A DNA stretch of 64,000 bases, taken from assembly GCA_949317995.1 (NCBI GenBank), contig OX439045.1, positions 43,791,693 to 43,855,692 of the forward strand, read 5' to 3'. The position numbers were made by a program, and so were the translations under genes. Origin of the DNA: Acholoe squamosa. Its lineage: Eukaryota; Annelida; Polychaeta; Phyllodocida; Polynoidae. Within the stretch, counting starts at the first letter, position 1. Each line of letters starts with the position of its first letter. The notes below the pieces were generated by a model, which did no database searches, was not told the origin of the DNA, and saw only the letters and a program-made list of their open reading frames with translations. Shown here piece after piece: positions 11,008 to 24,861 of the stretch.

Positions 11008-12710
11008 TAAGAATAGATTGTCAGGTTTTTAATATGGACAGCCCTTGATGTTTACTGCTTAAGAATTATATTTAGATCACAGGTTGACCTTGAGACGATA
11101 CAGACCATGCTTGTTGACAATTCATTTTGCTTTCATTAGAAATCCCACACAGTGAGTATCACCCTCTGAAATATAAACAACAGCATTGTACATAGAAATG
11201 AACATTTCCCTTTATGTAGAAAATCCTTGTGAATCAAATGAATGCTCCATGCCTTTAACTTACAAGGTAAGGTTAAAAAAACCTCTACGAGAAATAGGTA
11301 AATCGAGTTCCTTTCTTTCTAAAAATAGGCTAATGCACAGTAGCACTTGAAACTAAAGAAATTGCAATGACATTGGGGAGTATTTAGATTGCGCACCTTG
11401 GAGCGGAATTAAAACGACAATGCTGCAAATGGCATTGTTAGGCGTAGAAACAGTAATGACTGTCTGTCGTGTAGTGCTGCCTTGGCCCGTCAGAGGGCAT
11501 TAAACGTTGCTGCACACAGCCTCTTCCCAACGGCCACCTGTTGCCATGGCAATGCTAATGTCTCCTATGACAATTATCTTTAATACTGACTCCCTGCGAC
11601 ACTCCTCGTTCGGATTTCTGAAAATTGAGACCCACATTCTACTATTTACTTGTATAGCACGTAGTAAACTACTTAGATCTTTTGTAGAATATTGAGTGTA
11701 CCTGAATTGTCCTTTATTCAGTATACATTGGATGAAGTTACTTAAGAGCTCATTGTACAGTCTACGCAGGCCGAGAGCTGCTCAGGAGGCATTGTCCTGT
11801 CCCTGAGGCAGGTAAGAGGTGCTCACTTAATGAGGACGATGTGACAGAGATGAGGGTACATCAGCACCACATGAGGTAAGGTGCTAATGAGCTGCTGACT
11901 GTTAAAGGGCATAACCATACGGCCAGTATCCAATATCTGAGCTGCTCAAAGCAACTCAGACATTGCCTGGTAAGCAGTGAGCAACTCCCAGGATCTCCCC
12001 AGAGCTGCTGCTCATGACCCTCCCCGGGCTCATGGAGTGGCGGCGGGACAGCCCTGAGCAGTGTAAATTATTCACTATCTGAAGCTATCAGTACCGCTCC
12101 ACCGGCATACGGCGCTAATACGTTAGTACAGAGGTGCTCTGTAAAGGCCACTTAGAGAGGGCACCTATGTCTGTAATATACATGGGTAGCTATATAGAGA
12201 GTGGAGAATGACTGGGACTCTATCTTACAATAAAAAAAAAAAACATGATTACTGCAGTGTGCCACACTCTATATAAAAGCTGTATAAAGCCATACAGAAT
12301 GTGGTTCCAGCCCTGCAGTATATTACCACCAGTGGGGATTTGCTTCATGAAGCAGTGCCATATAGCAGATGCCGTCATGCGGTGTCCTAATGGAATTATT
12401 CTCAATTCCAGCCACACCTGCTGCTTATTTTTACCCATTGCCAAGCTATTAACAGCAGCCATGAGCACATGATGAGAGAGCTTCACCATACAAGGAGATT
12501 CCTGCTGTCACCCAGCAGTACTGAAAACCCACCAAATTAAATGTCCAAATAAGGAAGTATGACGTCAAAAATGGGGAATCAACCCCAGGCTGGAGTGCAC
12601 CTGTTGAGGTACTCCGGCATTATGATCCCATTGTAGTGCTCATCCCCTACAGCAAGACTGCTGCAGATAGCTCTCTGAATATGAGATGAGGAGCAGAAGA
12701 GTAGCTGCTA
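11008..12710. other. Non-coding region with a GAGC-W-GCTC motif cluster
   Basis: No gene seen. GAGCTGCTC occurs at 11775-11783 and 11939-11947, with related words (GAGGTGCTC near 11817, GAGCTGCTG near 11889 and 12002) between. The sequence is less AT-rich than its surroundings and could be regulatory. Confidence 0.35.
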
Positions 12711-12713
12711 GAT

Positions 12714-12774
12714 AAAATAATAATGATAATAATGATAATGAAGAAGCCTCAGGCTCAATATCCCGTACGTTAAG

Positions 12775-12862
<88 letters not shown>
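12714..12862. repeat. Microsatellites: AAT/ATGATA run, then (TA)n
   Basis: An ATAATGATAATAATGATAAT run lies at about 12717-12741. About 85 bp of nearly pure TA dinucleotide follows at 12773-12860, with a few T or C interruptions. Confidence 0.9.
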
Positions 12863-15800
12863 TTAACTGTTGTTTACAGGTATGATAAGCGTAGAGGTAT
12901 GATATAGCAATGGTAAGCAGTCATGTTATTCAAGAAATTGATTTCAACATAATATCACCATGCCACACTGGACAGCATGTCCTTGAACAACCATAGCCCT
13001 CTCAGCACCTCAGACAGTTCGCACATTTCCCACAAGGTGTCCTCCCCTTTGACTCTGAGTCTGTGGTTCGTAGAAGGATAAGTAGGTGGCATCACGCTAG
13101 TTGATATGATCCCTCCAGTGGTCCCTGACATATTTCTCTAGCCCCAAACTTAGTAAATCCATAATATGTATAATGTCTATATGATTCCCCATTGATGTCT
13201 TTTCTAAAACATCTTTTGCATAATATGTTTTACAAGAGGTATTTTCTAATTAGTATCATGATATCCTGACGGCTCTCTTGTCCTGACTCTGAAAGCCGGA
13301 AGCACATGTATACTCAATTAACCTAATTGCCTGACCTTTTGCTTTTTTTCTTGCTTTCTTTGCTTTGTTTTATTTTTCTTCAGATCAGACACGGACGGAC
13401 TGCCTAATTTGGTTGGGGACGGCCTATATTTACATACTTGACATGAGGGTTACTTTATAACATGGACATTGACATTTATAATTGGAGATATATTGACGTC
13501 ATCCAATCGCCATGCTTAATGTAATGCCACTCTAATGCCACCAACAAGAACACATCCAACCATTTAGGCTTCAATGAAAGTTTATTCCTTGATGAATTCA
13601 AAATAACATTGCCTCACGTGATGCTATTGAATAGAAAACTTCCGATAATTCAGGCTGATAATGAAAGCTGATAAATTCAAAATTAAAAATGGTTTGAAGA
13701 TGATGAGAAACACGGTTTGTATATGACCGAGAGAAACTGTATTGAGCAGAATTCTTGGTACATTTTCTGAGAGAAAATAGTAACTTGTGAGAAGTCAGAT
13801 CTGAAACAACTATTTAAAAAACAAATGAATCATATCGATCGAAATTAGAATTTTGACTCCTTATCCTGTCCAGCATATTCATTACGCTTGCCGAATAAAT
13901 ATGTTGGGCGTTTGGTATTGAAGTAGAATTTAGGCTTTTTTCCCATTTATTGTACATATTCTTGTAAGTTTTTCAGTGACTGACTTTACGGACCCATTTT
14001 ATGTAAGTCTCAAAGTGCAAAGAACAATAAAAAAGACGAAAGTTAAACTTAATTTTCTGTTTTCAAGTTGTAATTACTTTGTAATGCTTTTCATAGGGTT
14101 TCATCTCGTGATTGTGGTTTGTTATTTTGCAATGAATAATTTCTACGACACAGTTAACAGAAGATTCGGGTTCACTTTCGCCATTCAAAGAAGAAAAGGA
14201 TTCACTTATGGGGCAGGAGTGGTCAAGATGGAAATAAGTCCATACTCTGTCGCCTTGTGTCTCCACTGTTTTGGGTAATGACGCACTTTGAGACATTTGA
14301 CTTTTTTTACATTTTGGTTAATGGAACTAATTTCTCTCAGAGAGTGGGCTAATAACGATTTCTAACAGCTACTGACGGCCAATCAGATCATCGCCTATGC
14401 TCCAAGCTGCTCTCTTTTTGAAAAAAAAATCCAAAAGCAGCGATACAGTTCTTGTGCATGTCTGGCCATGTTTCCCAACTATATCAAAAAGTATACAAAT
14501 TGGTTATGGGAAGCAAAATTGGGAATTTTGAAGTTTGAAATCTCTGTCAAAAACCACTGGAAATTCCTGGTCAAACCACAGATAAGAGTCGATTCTAAAT
14601 GTGAATTAATAAGCGAGCAACAAACCACATGAGTGAATGTGCAACATGAGCACGAAACCTATTCCTAAATACTGTGATACTGTCCAACGATATCACAGGA
14701 CGAACTTGCATTATCACCACTTATTTCATGATAACGTTCAAGGATAATTTAAAACACTAGGCTACTAGTATAATGGCTGCTCTAGCAGAAGTGTTAGCTA
14801 TATCACAAAGTAGGAAATTGTCAACATAGTTCCAATAGCACTGCCCATTTCAATGTTCCCATCAGTACTGATATAACTCACCAGGTGACGAGACTGATAC
14901 AACCATGAAGTTCCAATAACTGACACTAGACGGGGCGACAGTTTACTTGGTGGACTAGGACAGGCATGAGACTAGGTGTTGTCCAAATGCTTTCATGTTC
15001 TTAGCTACCTGAGTTTATCCCTGATATTAGATTACTTTTCCTTATATTTCGTTTTAGATCTTTATTATTTAGTACAGATATTCTGATCAGAATGGCCATA
15101 GACCTAACTACATAAGAGGATTCGACAAGGGAATTGGATGATACTTATAAATGTCAAACATATTGCAATCTGGTAATGATAACAGAATTAAAGGTACTTA
15201 TCCAAATAGCTAGGGGCTACCCAGACTGAGTAAACAGGACACCAATAGAAACAACTAGAGAACCAATTAGATTGTGAGCATGTAGATGAGATTTTATTGA
15301 TATTTTTCTTGATGTTGATAGAAGATTACATCAAAATAGTCGGAGCAGATTAGTATAAATAGATTGCAACAATGATGATAGATATCTATATCATTAACAT
15401 AGCAATTAAATCCACTTTCGTAGAACAACTGCTAATAATAACTAAACATAAAATTAACTGGTTTGAATAAGAAAAAAATATTTTAGTGCAAACAAGAATC
15501 AACCAGACAACATAACTCTCATTCGTATGTTGAGCTAAGATATTACATTTGTTTTCCTGCATAGCAAACTGATCGAATCTAAATGTTTATTAATTCATTA
15601 TTATGAAGATAAGAGACACAAAAAAGAAGGTAGTAAATAGGGGAACACTAACATTTTATTCACATCCATGAACAAAAGCTGATAAAACCTAGCAAAAATG
15701 ACACAAATGTTTTATATCTGAAATCTTCATGATCATGACTGATCAAATATAGAATGGACTATCCATCGAAGTTGGGAAAGATATAAAACTATACCATCGA

Positions 15801-17150
15801 ATAGATGCTGCCATAGGTGCATCAAACTGACCAAAACCATGATACTATTGTATCTCAAGATACACGAAGGCAAGAATGAGACCCCATTTTGACAAAAGCA
15901 GCAGGTCACAAGGCATTATAAAATGAAACTCACCCACCTAAGATGGTGTATAGTAGTAATCCATAGATGAATGTTTTACACAGGTTTCTAATGAAAATAA
16001 TGTAGAACCTCTGAAGGAAATGAAAGGTTTCATTGAACCAGCCACTCTATAGCATAAAGCAAATAAGATCTGGATAAATCTAATTGATATTTTAATCAAA
16101 ACACAAGTTTAGAGATAAAGAATAAAAAGCACAAAAAGCAGAGGTACATAATCAATGATAAGTGTATACAAGTGCTTGTTTGGTAGCTCAAAATCTAATT
16201 TCTGATTCTGCACTTGATCATAGAAAAATATCGATGGATTTATATTTTTTGTCAAAATGATATTGTCAATAAATTATATCTTAGACTAAAATAGAAAGTC
16301 CACCGCCATTGAAAAACAATGATTTAAGTCATGAAAGCGTCCAGTGAAGGTACATAATGAACCATAAAACGTAAAAGTGCAATGATCTAGACAGAATTTG
16401 TAATGAGACCGAATGTTGCCTGCAGCAATAAGGTATAGATAACTCAAAAGAGACAAGTGATGAAAGTCAAGTATTTGACTCTTATGCTTATAATGAAGTG
16501 ACATATGAACATGTCAACCTAAATAGCATGACATAAGTAGTATGTTCTAGCATTATTATTGCAAAACGGGCCAGAAAACATCTAACAGAGAAAGAGGGGT
16601 TCTCAAGAAAAGATGATCTCAGTAACTTAAATTAATGCTTCATAAAACTTCAAAACAGAGGCACAGAGGAATCGATAGACTAGTGTTCCAATGTTGACAA
16701 AATAATAGTCACAATTTCCTAATCCAGAGAAGTTATGGTTTATACAGCGCGGTAAACAATCATCAAAAGATAAGAATATGAGACACAGCCTAAGATAGAG
16801 CAGTGCACTTAAGCGGAGGTGGTGTGAATCTTTATGCCCGGGGAGGAACAAACAACAACAACTATTCACCCATGAGATCAACAGTATGAATGCTTTCGAA
16901 TCAAACTATTTAATCATACAATCGGATAATACTCTGATACTACAATGCACTTGTGAGAAAATCAGACCACTTAGTACCCCCTGATTTAGAAACTGAGAAA
17001 TATTGAGAGAAAAGTACAGTTAAATTATAAGCAAACTTGAAGCCTACGTTTTGGCATTATGCAGATTAGAGAGAAACATTATTAGGATATAATTAGTACA
17101 GAAAGTGATAGTGATCAGAAAGCAAGATGGGGGTATGTATGAAAGTAGCC
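12863..17150. other. AT-rich intergenic DNA, no gene seen
   Basis: Open frames are short and lack codon bias or splice context. From about 14.9 kb onward, scattered ACTAGA and GGACA words foreshadow the satellite array but are too diverged to call. Confidence 0.5.
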
Positions 17151-18181
17151 ATTGGTGAGGATTAGAAGCTAATCAGAACACAGGGAAATGTACCTCGTCA
17201 AAGACAAAAGAATAGTTGTAAAATGACTAACCTGAGGCAGTGGAAAGGAGTGATGGACTGATTATTAGAAAAAAAGAGGGTCTAAAGATCAGATTATAAT
17301 GAAAATCAGGGATGTTTACCAGGGTCAAAGAGGTTAGTGGATAAATTAGTTGATTGGAACGAAAGTGGAAAGGCACAGGATAAGAATAGAGGTTCTAACA
17401 GATGATTAGAGCAGGAACACTTAAATTGAGGAAAGACTAGAATAGTGACTCTAATATTTAACAGAGGCTGGTGCAAACAGTATTGAAAGACAATGTAACA
17501 GCCTTAGTAAGTAATAATATAGTCTAGAAAGGCTTCAACAGACACATACAAGAACAAAGTCTGTGATATCAAACATAGACTGTGACACACTCTGAAATTG
17601 AACAGACCCTAATACGGTGACGCTGATATTACCTTAGAATCAAATAATGATGTTGATATCAATACAGCCAAGATAATATTGAACTGAGACAAATAGAAAC
17701 TTAGATGGAGGCTAGAGCACTAATCTTGAGTAAAGTATGGCTAGAACTGTGACTTTGAGTTTCGAGAGAAACACGGCATAGTGACTGTAATATTGGGACA
17801 GGACAAGTAGTCAAGGGTAGGACACTGTTATAAAGATAATATACAGAGACAGAGACAGAATAACACACCACAAGACAGAAATAGAACATGAACGACTATA
17901 GGATAGAGATAATAGTTTACTTTACTGACTGAACAAAAACCCAAACTGAGACCAGAAGATGTCTTATATACATAGAGTAAAGACGAAGAAATCAGGAATT
18001 GGAACATGGACAGTGACTTGGACAGCTAGGAACCAGTGCAGACACTTGGACAGGAACTTGAGTTCTATAATTGAGAACCAGAACCAAAGGTGATGCTAAT
18101 GATTATTGACGCTAATAGTGTACAGACATGAAAACAGGAGAAAGAAATAGGATTATGCACAAAACTGTTGTACACGCCACA

Positions 18182-18429
18182 CAGAGAAAATATTGTTACT
18201 CACATGAGTCTAGATCCAGACTCAGGCAATGTCCCCAAAATGAGTATAGTTTGAGACTCAGCCTAATCCTTGGATGATACTCAGGCAGATCCTGAGACTG
18301 ATCCTTGGATGATACTCTGGCTTTGCCTGAGTATCATCCAAGGATCAGGCTGAGTCTCAAGTCATAGTCATTTTGACGACATTGCCTGAGTCTGGATCTA
18401 GACTCATGTGAGTAACAATATTTTCTCAG
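18182..18429. mobile_element. Foldback (palindromic) insertion in the satellite
   Basis: About 248 bp form two long inverted arms around a centre near 18305. GAGAAAATATTGTTACTCAC at 18184-18203 is matched in reverse complement at 18408-18427. The arms continue through ATGAGTCTAGATCCAGACTC and, nearer the centre, AATCCTTGGATGATACTC. No open frame is present. It interrupts the satellite, so it is probably a foldback or MITE-type insertion. Target-site duplications are not obvious. Confidence 0.65.
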
Positions 18430-18704
18430 TGCACCCAAGTGGGGGTGTCCCATTGATGTACCTGAGAATAAGACTAATGCGAATTGTGGACAGAGAATAG
18501 ACCAGGACACATAGGGGAATAGGACAGGGACTCGCATAATGAAGATAGACTGTAAAAGGACACAGAATTTATACATTGATAAGATCAAGGAGGGTCTCTC
18601 GTGTTGGAGAGAGACTAAATCAGGACACATACAGAGACAGGAACTCTCATGAATGATTAACAAAGGCAAGAAAGAGGACACAGCATATATATGCAATAAT
18701 ATGG

Positions 18705-18774
18705 ATAATTCGAGAATATATTAACTATCCACACAAATGGTTTTGTGTGGATATTTAATTTATTCTCGAATTAT
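18705..18774. repeat. Long imperfect hairpin
   Basis: ATAATTCGAGAATA, then about 18 bp including ATCCACACAAA, is followed after a few bases by the reverse complement, ending TATTCTCGAATTAT. The arms are about 33 bp with a few mismatches. It could be the remnant of a small foldback element inside the array. Confidence 0.6.
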
Positions 18775-21700
18775 TTATTTCGACCACACAAGTATCCTTC
18801 TTGGGATCATCGACAAGTTCTAGAGCCAGACACGGGAATTGTGTGCTAATTATATTTATATATATATAAAACTTGTCAATAATATGGATAATATTTCTTA
18901 TATTGAACATAGACTGCAACATGAATAATTGCTGTTGGAAATTGAGGACATTGTCCCACTAGTGAATGTAGAGAATATAGTATATTAATAAATACATTAG
19001 ATTTTGTTAGATATGGCATAATGTTGCTGCAGCGTTAGTCAGAGACAGAGACTAAAACAGGACACAGAGTTCATATTGTGGTAAAGACTTTGACTCTAAC
19101 ATTGAATAGAAACAAGAACAGGAGAATTTACTTATACATTGATTAGGATAGGGTATAGGATGTTGAATCAACTCTCATAGCAGAGAATCAAACAGGACAC
19201 ATACAAGGAATAGGACAGGGGCAAGCATAAGGAACACACACACAGACACACACATAGAAACTGGGACAAGAACTGACATAATGAACAGAAAATGGAACAG
19301 GACACATGGTTACACAAAGGTTAGGGTAATGAAGGTCTCTAGCATTGAATATAGGCTAGAACAGGACACATTGTAGAGAGCAGGACAGCATTCCTAGTCA
19401 TGAACAGAGACAAGAGGACACATATTTTATACATTGATTAGGCCCAGATTTTTAATATTGAGCAGAACTAGAACAAGACACAAACAGAGAATATTATGGG
19501 GACCCTTATGTTGAACCGAGAGTAAAACAGATAAGAGAATTCACACAGAGACTAGAACAGGACACAGAATTATTCAGAGAATAGGACAGGGACTATGATA
19601 TTGAACAGAGACTTGAACTCGGATGATAAATAGAGACTGGAACAGGATACAGGGTAAATACATAGACTTGGACAGGCAGGGTCTCGGGCATCAAATAGAG
19701 ATTACGACAGGACAAATGTGGGAACAGGACACATAACTTATTCAGGGACTCTGAAACCAGAAAAGAATGGCCCATACATAAACCAGAAGAGGGATTCTTA
19801 TATTGAAAAGAAAGGAGAACACACACATTAATTAGGACAAAGACTCTGATATTGAATACTAGTAGACAATTAAAGATACACATACATATATAGGACAGGG
19901 ACCCCAATGTTAAAACAGTACTAGAACAGGAAACATAATTTATTCAGGAAAATGACTCTATTATTAAATAGGAAGTGAACAGGATATATACAGAGAGTAG
20001 GGCAGGGTCTTGCATATCAAATAGAGACTAAAAAAGGATGCATACTGAGAAAAGGACAGGGGCTTTGTTATTGAACAGAGACTAGAACAGGACACATACA
20101 GATAACAGGACAGAGACTCTAATAATAGTCAAGACCGTTAGATTGGCAAGCCAACAAAGGGGAAGAGTAAAAGCTGCTCCTAAATGAATATTTCAATGAA
20201 ATATTCAAATGACATAAGGTGATGGTATTGGAGGTTAACAAGATGGGACTCTTATTGGGCGATTATGAACTCTTGAGCAGTGGGAGGGCTTGCCAAATTC
20301 TCTGGCCTTGTCTATAATATTGAACAAAGACTAGAACAGGACAACGAATTCAACAGAGAATCTGACTAGACTGCTAGACCAGGACAGATACATGACAGGG
20401 ACAGAGACAGAGACTTGCACATCAAACAGAGACTAGTAAAGAACCCACAATGAAAATAGGATAAGGACTTTTATTAGACAGAAACTAAAACAGGACACTT
20501 ACACAGAATAGTACAGGGGATCCAACATTCAACCGAGACTATAACAGGGCATAGAATTCAGAGAGAATAGGACAGGTACTACAATATAATGGAGACGAGA
20601 ACAGGAAACATACAGAGTCTAGGACAGGAACACATATCGAGCAGAGACTAGAAAATGACATACATCGAGAATATGATGGGAACTCTTATATTGAACAGGG
20701 ACTAGAACAGAACACATGCAGAGAAATAGACAGGGGCCCGTGTGGTGAACAGGTGCTAGCACAAGGCAGATAATTCATATACAATATTTGACATGGACTA
20801 AAATGAAGTCTAGAACAGGACAGATCTAAAAACTATGGCAGGGATTCACATTTCAAACAATGGCTAGAAATGGAAAAACATTGAGAACAGGACAGGGACT
20901 TAGACTAGAATGGGATACATAGAGAGAATAGGACAGTAATACTAATGTTGTACCTGACCATAAGAGGACATACAATTCATACAAAGAATAGGACACTCTA
21001 ATATAGGAAATTGAGTAGGCCAAGACACATAGAGAGACTAGGACCTCATATGTGAAAGAGAGACAGGAAAATGAGACATATTGTTCACAGAGACTAGAAC
21101 AGGACACATGCAGAGACTACGACAGGGACTTAGGTACAGAGGAGATGCTAGGACAGGACACACACAGAATGTAGGACAGGTATTGTACTATTATACAGAG
21201 ATTAGAACAGCAAGGGGACTATAATAAAATGGAGACTAGAACAGGAAACATACAGAGACTAAGACAGGGACTCACATATCAAACAGAGACACATAATGGG
21301 AATAGGACAGGGACTTTGATGTTAGTCAGAGACTAGAATAAGACACATGAGACTAGAATACAGAGAATAGGACACAGACTTCATACAGAGACTAATACAG
21401 GGACTTGCATATCAAGCAGAGACCTGAACAAAATGCCCAGCAGCAATAGGACAGGAACTTTTATATTGAATTGGGACTAGGCCAGGACACATAAAGAGAA
21501 TATGGCAGACATTCTAATATTTAACTGAGACTAGAATGGGATATATACTTCACACATACAATGAGATAGGGACATGCATATCAAGCAGAAACCACAAGAG
21601 AACAGATAGGAAGAATAGGACAGGGACTTTTATATTGAACTGTGACTAGACCAGGATGTATTACAGATAATAGGACAGGGACCATGATGCTGATTCAAGA

Positions 21701-23755
21701 CTAGAACAGAACACATACTCCAGAGTGAGACTAGGACAGGGGCTTGTATATTAAAGAGAGACCAGAGCAGAATGCACACCGATAATAGGACAGGGACTTT
21801 TATGTTGAAGTGAAACTAAAACAGGACACACACACAGAATAAGACATGACCTTAATGTTTAATCAAGACAGGAACGCTAATATCAAACAGAGACTAGAAC
21901 AGGACAGACATAAAAACTAGGACAGGGACTTGCATATCTAACAGAGACCAAAACTGAATCAGACAGGGACTTTAATATTGAGAGTAGAACCCTAACGCTG
22001 AAAAAAGATGCTAGAACAGGACCTTGCATGAGAGGGACCAGGACAGAATGCACATTGAAAATAGGGCAGGGACTTTTATATTGAATTGAGACTAGACCAA
22101 GACACATACAGAGAATAGGACCGAGATTCCAATGATCAACTGAGACTAGAACATGACCCATACTTCAGAAAGAGACTAAGACAGGGACTTGCATATCAAA
22201 CCGAGACCAGAACAGTATGCACACCGAGAACAGCGCAGGGACTTTTATATTGAATTGAGACTAGACCAATACAGAGATAATAGAGCAGGGATCTAATGCT
22301 GATTCAAGACAAGAACAGGACATATACTTCACACTGCATATCAAACCAAGAGCAGAACAGATCACAAGGAGAATAGGACAGGGGCTTTCAAATAGGACAA
22401 AGACATAGACAGAGAATAGGACAGGGACACTAATGCTGTACCGAGACTAGAACGGAACACACATTCATACAGAGGTTGGGACAAGGACTTGCATATTAAA
22501 CAGAGAGTGGACCAGAATGCACACCGAGAATAGGACAGTGACTTTTATATAGAAGTAAAACTAGAACAGGACACATACAGAGAATAGGACAGGACCCTAA
22601 TGTTAAACAAATACTATGACAGGTCACACATTTCATACAGACATAGAACTAGGACAGGGACTTTCATATCGTACAGAGACCAGAATGGAACACATACTGA
22701 GAATAGGACATAGACTTTTTCATTGAATTGAGACTAGAGCAGGACACATACAGAGAATAGGACAGAGATTCTAATATTTGACTGAGACTAGAACAGGACG
22801 TATATTTCAGACAGACACTTGGACAGGGACTTGCATATCAAGCAGAGACCATAAGAGAACAAATAGATTGAATAGGACAGGGACTTTTATACTGAATTGA
22901 GATTAGACCAAGAGACAATCATTACAGATGATAGGACAGGGACCCTGATGCTGAGTCAAGAACAGGACACAAACTTCACACAGAGACTAGGACAGGGACT
23001 CTATTATGTTGAAGTGAGACTAGAATAGGACAGAACAGGATTAGAACAGGACAGATATAGAAACTAGGACAGGGACTTGCATATCAAACAGAAACCAGAA
23101 TGGAACACATACTGAGAATATGACATGATCTTTCATATTGAACAATACTAGGACAGGACAGATAGAGAAACTAGAACGGGGACTTGCATATCAAACAAAG
23201 CCCAAAATGCACACTGAAAATCGGACAGGGACTTTTATTTTGAATTGAGATAGACGAGAACACATAGAGAGAATAGGACAGAGATTCCAAAGTATAACTG
23301 AGACTAGAACAGAACACATACTTCATACAGAGACTAGAACAGAGACTTGGATAACAGGGACCAGAACAGAATACACACTGAGAATAAGACAGGGACTTTT
23401 GTATTGAATTGAGATTAGACTAGGACACATACAGAGAATAGTCCGGGGATTCCAATGTTGAAATGAGCCTAGAACAGGACACATACTTTAAACAGAGACC
23501 AAGACAGGGTCTTTCATGTTAAACAGAAACCAGAACAGAATGCACACCGAGAATAGGACAGTGACTTTTATATTGAAGTAAAACTAGAACAGGACACATA
23601 CAGAAATTAGGACAGGACCCTAGTTTTAAACAAAGACTATGACAGGTCACACATTTCATACAGAGAATGGGACAGGAACTATATTGATGAAACAAGACAA
23701 GAACAGGACACATACTTCACACAGAGACTAGGACAGGGACTTGCATAACAGAGAT

Positions 23756-24308
23756 CAGAACAGAAGGTCCAGCGAGAATAGTAAATGGACTTTTAAATTG
23801 AATTGAGACTAGACCAGGACACAGAGATTAGGACAAAGATTCCAATGTTTAACTGAGACTAGAACAGGACATATACTTCAAACAGAGACTAGAACACAGA
23901 CTTGGATAACAGAGACCAGAACAGAATACACACTAAGAATAGGACAGAGACCTTTGTACTGAATTGAGATTAGAACACATACAGAGAATAGTCCAGGGAT
24001 TCCAATGTTGAAATGAGACTAGAACAGGACACTTACTTCATACAGAGACTGAGACAGGGACTTGCATATCAAACAGAGACCAGAACAGAAGGCACGGTGA
24101 GAATAGGACAGACCAGTCAAGACACAGGATATAGAGTTGGGACAAGACCATGACACATACAGAGTAGAAAAAAAGGACCTTAATGCTAAGCTAAGACTAT
24201 GACAGGTCACATATTTCACATTGCGAATGGGACAGGAACTTGCCTATCAAACAGAAAACAGAACATAATGCATACAGTGACTAGGACAGGGACTTGCACA
24301 ACAGAGAT
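23756..24308. repeat. Higher-order repeat, copy 1 (553 bp)
   Basis: Begins CAGAACAGAAGGTCCAGCG. Reading it against 24309-24861 shows no difference I could find over 553 bp, about ten times the basic satellite unit. This contrasts with the strong divergence of neighbouring units and indicates a recent tandem duplication, or an assembly duplication. Confidence 0.85.
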
Positions 24309-24861
24309 CAGAACAGAAGGTCCAGCGAGAATAGTAAATGGACTTTTAAATTGAATTGAGACTAGACCAGGACACAGAGATTAGGACAAAGATTCCAATG
24401 TTTAACTGAGACTAGAACAGGACATATACTTCAAACAGAGACTAGAACACAGACTTGGATAACAGAGACCAGAACAGAATACACACTAAGAATAGGACAG
24501 AGACCTTTGTACTGAATTGAGATTAGAACACATACAGAGAATAGTCCAGGGATTCCAATGTTGAAATGAGACTAGAACAGGACACTTACTTCATACAGAG
24601 ACTGAGACAGGGACTTGCATATCAAACAGAGACCAGAACAGAAGGCACGGTGAGAATAGGACAGACCAGTCAAGACACAGGATATAGAGTTGGGACAAGA
24701 CCATGACACATACAGAGTAGAAAAAAAGGACCTTAATGCTAAGCTAAGACTATGACAGGTCACATATTTCACATTGCGAATGGGACAGGAACTTGCCTAT
24801 CAAACAGAAAACAGAACATAATGCATACAGTGACTAGGACAGGGACTTGCACAACAGAGAT
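24309..24861. repeat. Higher-order repeat, copy 2 (553 bp)
   Basis: Directly adjacent to copy 1 and apparently identical to it. A third, diverged copy starts at 24862 (CAGAACAGAAGCTCCAGCG) and is recognisable for about 280 bp. Related blocks recur near 25.3-25.56 and 25.7-25.96 kb. Confidence 0.85.

Noticed and set aside
12773-12860. TA array as a replication or recombination origin
   Set aside because: Ordinary dinucleotide microsatellite; nothing else supports a special role.
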